Positions 7,784-11,990 of a stretch of DNA of 11,990 nucleotides are shown here, one piece after another; positions within the stretch are counted from its first letter, which is position 1; each line of letters opens with the position of its first letter. Under the pieces are notes generated by a model. The model was not told the DNA's origin, did no database searches, and was given only the letters and a program-made list of their open reading frames with translations. A program made the position numbers and the translations under genes. Source of the DNA: CAVUCE01 sp963739985 (GTDB lineage Bacteria > Bacteroidota > Ignavibacteria > Ignavibacteriales > Ignavibacteriaceae); assembly GCA_963739985.1 (NCBI GenBank), contig CAVUCE010000020.1, positions 1 to 11,990 of the forward strand, written 5' to 3'.

Positions 7784-9920
7784 ATGCAAAAAATCGCCTT
7801 CTTTTTATTTTTTTGTTTCGCCATTACTTTAAATATTAATGCACAATGGGTATGGCAAAATCCTTTACCCCAAGGAAATAACTTAAACGGTGTAAAAGTA
7901 TTCAACGATGGTTCCATTATTGCTGTTGGTAATTTAGGAACCGCTGATAAGAACAAAAGATAAAGGAAAAACCTGGGATTCCCTGAACGTGAATACAAAC
8001 CGGAATTTAAATTCTATGTTTTTTATTGATAATAATACCGGCTGGATAGTCGGTGATTCCGGCTTAATTTTGAAAACTACCGATAAAGGTAATACGTGGG
8101 TTAGGCAGACCTGGAATGATACAATTCATGTAAACTTAATATCTGTTTATTTTCTTAATCCGGATAACGGGTTTATCGGAACAGAAGATAATGCATATGG
8201 TGATTATTACGGAGCTTTACTTCATACCACCGATGGAGGAAATTCGTGGGATTATGAAAAATATTACGGTTCAATAGAAAATATCCGATTCTTAAATAAT
8301 AAATTCGGTTACATTTATTCATCTCGCTGGCAAAGATTTACCCTAACTAAGGACGGAGGTAAAACATGGAGCAATCCAAAGTATAATGAAATACATAATT
8401 CCATTTACTTCAAAGATAGTTTAAATGCATTTAAATTTAATGGACCTCAAATTGATAAAACTACTGATGGAGGCAATAATTGGAGCACGATCCAAAATCT
8501 AAATACCGTATGTTATATAAATAAAACGGAATTTCAAGATTCTTTAAGAGGTTATGCCGTGGGCTATCAAGTTGAAGGTTCATCCGTTATGACTTTGATA
8601 ATTAAAACAATAGACGGCGGTAATACTTGGAATGTTGATTCGACCAAATTTCCTGGAATACTGCAAGCCTTAGATATTAATAAAAATTCAGGAATTGCTT
8701 CTGTTGGCAAAGCAGGTGTTAATATTTTTTCCGACGATAATGGAGCAAGTTGGGATAAATATTTTTCAGGTATAAACTCTACAATTGAAGATGTCTATTT
8801 TGTTGATAAGGATTATGGCTGGGCGATAGGGCATACTTTTATTAATTCTAGAGGTACAATTTTTAAAACCACTAATGGCGGAGATGATTGGAGCGTAAGT
8901 ATTTTCGATAATCCCAACAGATTAGTTACATCATGCTTTGTAAGTAGAATGACCGGTTGGATAGGTGGGGAAGGTATATTGAAAACCACGGATGGCGGTC
9001 TGACCTGGATAAAACAAAATGATAAATTTATTAATTCAATATGTTTTACCGATGAAAATAATGGCTGGGCGGTAGGTAATTCTCAAATATTAAATACAAC
9101 AGACGCTGGAACACACTGGTATTTATATAATGCAGGTACAATCATTAATAATACCTTCAATTCAATAATATTCATAAATAAACAAGTGGGATTTATTTGC
9201 GCTGACGGATATATCTTTAAAACAAAGGATAGTGGTAAAACGTGGAATAAAGTATCGGCACCCCAGAAAGAATATTATAGAGTTGCCTTTTCAGATTCTC
9301 TTCATGGAAATGCTATTGGTAATAATTATACAACTTGTAGAACTACTGACGGCGGAGATTCGTGGACAGAACAAAAGTTAGATTATAATCCTGATTATTT
9401 TGATAATCTTATGTCAATTGCTTTTCGAGATCATTTACATGGAACTATTGCCGGCATTAATGGAACATTGTTAAATACCAATGATGGCGGAAAAACCTGG
9501 GAAAAGGAAAACAACTTAATAATTCATGTTATTCACTCTATTTTTTATGTGGATTCTACAAAGGGCTGGATAGTTGGAGAGAACGGAGCGATTTTAAAGT
9601 TTGATTCTCAAAAGAATACCACATCTATTCAAGGGTTTTCAAACAGCACTAAACCTTCGGGATATAGTTTAGAACAGAATTATCCAAATCCGTTTAATCC
9701 TTCAACTAATATTAGTTATAGAATTACAGAAGGCGGTCAGGTAAAAATATTTTTGTATGATCAGCTTGGAAGGAGAATAAAGACATTAGTAAATAAGAAT
9801 CAGTCGTCCGGCGAGTATACAATTTCTGTAGATATGACTAATTACCCCAGCGGTGTTTACTTCTACAGAATTCAGGCTAATGGATTCGTTAAAACTAAAA
9901 AAATGATTTTAATTAAATAA
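7784..9920 (+). CDS. Secreted YCF48-like 14-blade propeller protein with T9SS sorting domain, frameshifted
   Basis: The true start is the ATG at 7784, preceded by AAGGGGAA. It opens a 20-residue signal peptide ending 'NINA', then 'QWVWQNPLP'. This frame stops at 7961-7963, but the protein clearly continues in the next frame from 7947 ('IRTKDKGKTWDSL'). One extra base at about 7943-7946 explains it; removing G7946 gives 'VGNLGTAIRTKDKGKTW', the normal repeat spacing. The corrected protein has about 711 residues. It contains 13 clear copies of a 'KTTDGGxTW' motif plus a degenerate 14th ('VGENGAILKFDS'), each ending a blade of the YCF48/HCF136 type, so probably two seven-bladed propellers. The C-terminus is a complete type A T9SS sorting domain. 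It is expected at the cell surface or outside the cell; its ligand is unknown. The next gene follows after 29 bases. Confidence 0.9.
7950..9608 (+). repeat. Fourteen propeller-blade repeats within the first T9SS gene
   Basis: Protein-level repeats of about 33-50 residues, each ending in [K/R/H/N]TxDxGxxW. Examples are 'RTKDKGKTW', 'KTTDKGNTW', 'HTTDGGNSW', 'KTTDGGLTW' and 'NTNDGGKTW'. The DNA copies have diverged, so these are old internal duplications rather than recent tandem repeats. The first copy lies just after the frameshift and is lost if the GTG at 7989 is taken as the start. Confidence 0.85.
9657..9917 (+). other. Type A T9SS C-terminal sorting domain (complete)
   Basis: 'SGYSLEQNYPNPFNPSTNIS' is followed by 'VKIFLYDQLGRRIKTLV', 'YPSGVYFYRIQ' and the basic end 'KTKKMILIK'. 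This is the usual order for substrates of the type IX system, which move through the periplasm after Sec export and then cross the outer membrane. Confidence 0.92.
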
Positions 9921-9949
9921 TAAATAACAATTGACTAATACCGGGAAAT

Positions 9950-11980
9950 ATGATGCAAAAAATTTTCAATTTATGTCTTCTCTTATTTACTATTTCACTT
10001 TCAGCATTATTTGCTCAAAACAGCGGATGGGTAAAAAATGATACAGTAACAAATGAAAAATTAAATTCCGTTGCCTATTCTAATTATTCCTACTGGATTG
10101 TTGGAGATAACGGAACAATAGTGAAAGATTATAAACCCTTAAATGCTTATGTGTCTGATAATTTGAATAAAATAAAATTTTCGGATGCTGGTTGGGGCTT
10201 AATAGCGGGAGATAAAGGCACTGTTTTATATGTTGAGAAATCCGGGAATCTAAATTTAATTAACAGTAATACAATAGAAAGTTTAAAAGATATTGCATTT
10301 ACTGATCATGATTCTTCGGTTGTAATAGTTGGCGATAATGGAACTATTATAAAATCGAGAACCGATTCAATTAGATTTCGAATTATATCTGATTCCCAAA
10401 ATTATAATTTAAATTCTGTTTCCTTTGATGTAAATGGCACAGGGTGGGCGGTTGGTACAAACGGCACTGTATTAAAATCAGTTAATAGCGGGAATACATG
10501 GCAAAAAGTCTCAATAAATAAAAATAAAAATTTAAATAGCGTAAATGTATTTGACTCAAAAAATTTATGGATATCAGGGGATGGTGGGTTTATAATTTCG
10601 AGTACAGATGACGGATTAAACTGGCAAAATGCTTCAAGTAATAATAATAGTGATATAGCCGGAGAATTTTTCCCTCCGATGAGATATAAATCTCTATTTA
10701 AAGACAATTCAACTTTAAAAATTATGCATACACATGAGTATTCTCTTACTTCGAACTCAACTGGGACTCTATTCTTCAATGAAGTAAATCAAGGTATTAA
10801 ATATATAGATGAACAGGGAAATGTCGATGATTATGCGCCAAAGGGAAGTGAAATTTATAATGCGGATATGAAATTTAACAAGGGTGATACTTTATTCTCT
10901 GTAAGAGACGTACGTGCAATTTTTTATTATCCTCAAAAAGGTTCTACTCCGCAAGTTTGGGCGGTTTTACCAAATACCAACTTGTCTTTACATACTTTTG
11001 ATTTTGATGCTAAACAAAATATTTGGGCGGGAGGTAATATTAGTTCAATATTTTGTATTACGCCTTCAAAGAAAGTTTCATCTTTCCCTTTTAAACCGAA
11101 TATAAAGAGAATAAAAATAAGAGATAATCTTCTTTACGCCTTAACTTCAACATCTGATTCTGTAGATACAATCTGGCAGGCTAAGATTTTCCCGAATGAT
11201 AGTATAGGAGTGCCTAATTTTTATTTTACTCTTCATAAAAATGGGGATAGCACTAAAAGCATAATTTATGATTTCGAAGTTGATAAAAGTAATAAGCTTA
11301 TTATTTGTTCTAATAAGCATGATATTTTAGACTTAGTTAATTCAGATAATTCATTAGAAAGTATTTTTCCTATTCTCTCAAGCTCATTAAAAACTCGCGA
11401 TTTAGATTTTGCTTATCTAGCTTATGGGGGTATATCTAAATCAAACTTGTATTTATCTTATTATTACAATCATTCTGATGGATATAATGTAGATTCAAGA
11501 GGAGATATTATTGAAATTATTGAAAAACCTTTGACTCAATTGCGAGGTTGGTTTGTTGGTAAAAACGGAACAATATTACATAAAGCAGAAAATGATAATG
11601 TTTGGTATTCTCAAGAAACACTAACCGATTTAAATATAAATTCTATTTGTTTTATGAATGATACTTCCGGTATAGCAGTTGGTGACAGCGGTTTGATTTT
11701 AACTACCAATCATGCGGGGAATGTTACCGGCATAACTGATTACTCAAAAAATGCAGTTGTTTCGGGTTACAATCTAGAACAAAATTATCCAAATCCTTTT
11801 AATCCAAGTACAACAATACAATATCAAATTTCCAAGCCGGGTGAAGTAAGTTTATCGGTTTATAATTTGCTTGGGCAAAAAGTAGCTTCACTAGAGGATA
11901 AATTACAATCTGTTGGAAGCCATAAAATTACTTTTGATGCTTCCAAGCTTTCTAGCGAGCAACGCAACCGAACCAAGTAA
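9950..11980 (+). CDS. Secreted YCF48-like propeller protein with large insert and truncated T9SS domain
   Basis: 676 residues as read. Two ATGs (9950, 9953) follow GGGAAA. A signal peptide runs to 'ALFAQ' (residues 19-23). Five YCF48-type blades occupy about 39-227 ('VGDNGTIVKD', 'AGDKGTVLYV', 'VGDNGTIIKS', 'VGTNGTVLKS', 'SGDGGFIISS'). An unrelated stretch of about 295 residues follows (235-527), then two more blades ('VGKNGTILHK' at 536-545 and 'VGDSGLILTT' at 577-586). Five plus two would close one seven-bladed propeller around the insert. The tail begins as a T9SS sorting domain ('SGYNLEQNYPNPFNPSTT', 605-622). It reaches 'FDASKLSS' and then ends in 'EQRNRTK', without the expected 'GVYFY...KKM' part. 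It lies 29 bases after its paralogue, probably in the same transcript. Ligand unknown. Confidence 0.85.
   Translation: MMQKIFNLCLLLFTISLSALFAQNSGWVKNDTVTNEKLNSVAYSNYSYWIVGDNGTIVKDYKPLNAYVSDNLNKIKFSDAGWGLIAGDKGTVLYVEKSGNLNLINSNTIESLKDIAFTDHDSSVVIVGDNGTIIKSRTDSIRFRIISDSQNYNLNSVSFDVNGTGWAVGTNGTVLKSVNSGNTWQKVSINKNKNLNSVNVFDSKNLWISGDGGFIISSTDDGLNWQNASSNNNSDIAGEFFPPMRYKSLFKDNSTLKIMHTHEYSLTSNSTGTLFFNEVNQGIKYIDEQGNVDDYAPKGSEIYNADMKFNKGDTLFSVRDVRAIFYYPQKGSTPQVWAVLPNTNLSLHTFDFDAKQNIWAGGNISSIFCITPSKKVSSFPFKPNIKRIKIRDNLLYALTSTSDSVDTIWQAKIFPNDSIGVPNFYFTLHKNGDSTKSIIYDFEVDKSNKLIICSNKHDILDLVNSDNSLESIFPILSSSLKTRDLDFAYLAYGGISKSNLYLSYYYNHSDGYNVDSRGDIIEIIEKPLTQLRGWFVGKNGTILHKAENDNVWYSQETLTDLNINSICFMNDTSGIAVGDSGLILTTNHAGNVTGITDYSKNAVVSGYNLEQNYPNPFNPSTTIQYQISKPGEVSLSVYNLLGQKVASLEDKLQSVGSHKITFDASKLSSEQRNRTK
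11762..11957 (+). other. T9SS sorting domain, truncated
   Basis: It aligns with the tail of the preceding gene through 'QNYPNPFNPST', 'VSLSVYNLLGQKVASL' and 'DASKLSS'. The last 20 or so residues (the final strands and basic end) are missing because the sequence changes character after about 11957. As read, this protein would probably not be exported by the type IX system. Confidence 0.85.
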
Positions 11981-11990
11981 ACGAAGAAGA

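Noticed and set aside
7753..7998. Minus-strand 81-codon frame opposite the signal-peptide region
   Set aside because: It is a shadow of the propeller gene, with no ribosome site or recognisable product.
7989..9920. GTG at 7989 as the start of the first propeller protein
   Set aside because: It begins inside a repeat, has no signal peptide, and coding similarity continues upstream in the same frame to 7947 and then in frame 2 to the ATG at 7784.
9680..11800. Near-identical DNA around 'aattatccaaatcc' in both sorting domains as a mobile repeat
   Set aside because: It encodes the conserved NYPNPFNPST motif; similarity follows the protein domain and there are no element ends.
1..11990. CRISPR array, tRNA or rRNA genes, insertion sequences, phage genes
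   Set aside because: I saw no regularly spaced direct repeats, tRNA-like cloverleaf, transposase or phage-type proteins.

Overview
The window looks like AT-rich chromosomal DNA (roughly one third G+C) from a member of the Bacteroidota/Chlorobi group, most likely an Ignavibacteria-type lineage. This rests mainly on two secreted proteins with C-terminal type IX secretion (T9SS) sorting domains of the 'NYPNPFNPST' kind. Supporting signs are YCF48-like beta-propeller repeats and AT-rich leaders, some without a clear Shine-Dalgarno. The taxonomic call is inference; there is no rRNA or other marker beyond proS and rsmI.

Layout. (1) 1-900, plus strand: 3' half of proS (prolyl-tRNA synthetase), cut by the window edge and broken by a one-base frameshift near 310-313. 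(2) 911-940: hairpin shared by two convergent transcription units. (3) 952-6675, minus strand: a probable three-gene operon. In transcription order it encodes an unrecognised five-helix membrane protein, a secreted tripeptidyl-peptidase II-like subtilase, and an OPT-family oligopeptide transporter. (4) 6676-6827: divergent intergenic region with an 18-bp perfect palindrome. (5) 6828-7502, plus: a short RsmI-like 16S rRNA methyltransferase. (6) 7503-7783: AT-rich intergenic region with at most weak signals. (7) 7784-9920 and 9950-11980, plus: tandem genes for T9SS-exported beta-propeller proteins. The first has a frameshift near its 5' end. The second loses the end of its sorting domain in sequence that looks foreign.

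How the genes may work together. The most interesting unit is the minus-strand operon. An exported TPPII-like peptidase would release short peptides from longer ones, and the adjacent OPT transporter is of a family that imports small peptides (or metal chelates). A third membrane protein of unknown function is made with them. This is a plausible peptide-scavenging module, proposed from gene order and family knowledge only. The two propeller proteins are probably surface-exposed or secreted products of the type IX system; their ligands cannot be read from sequence.

Quality caution. Three reading frames are disrupted in 12 kb (proS, the first propeller gene, and the end of the second). The proS break is in a short A-run of an essential gene, which points to draft-assembly or sequencing errors rather than gene decay.
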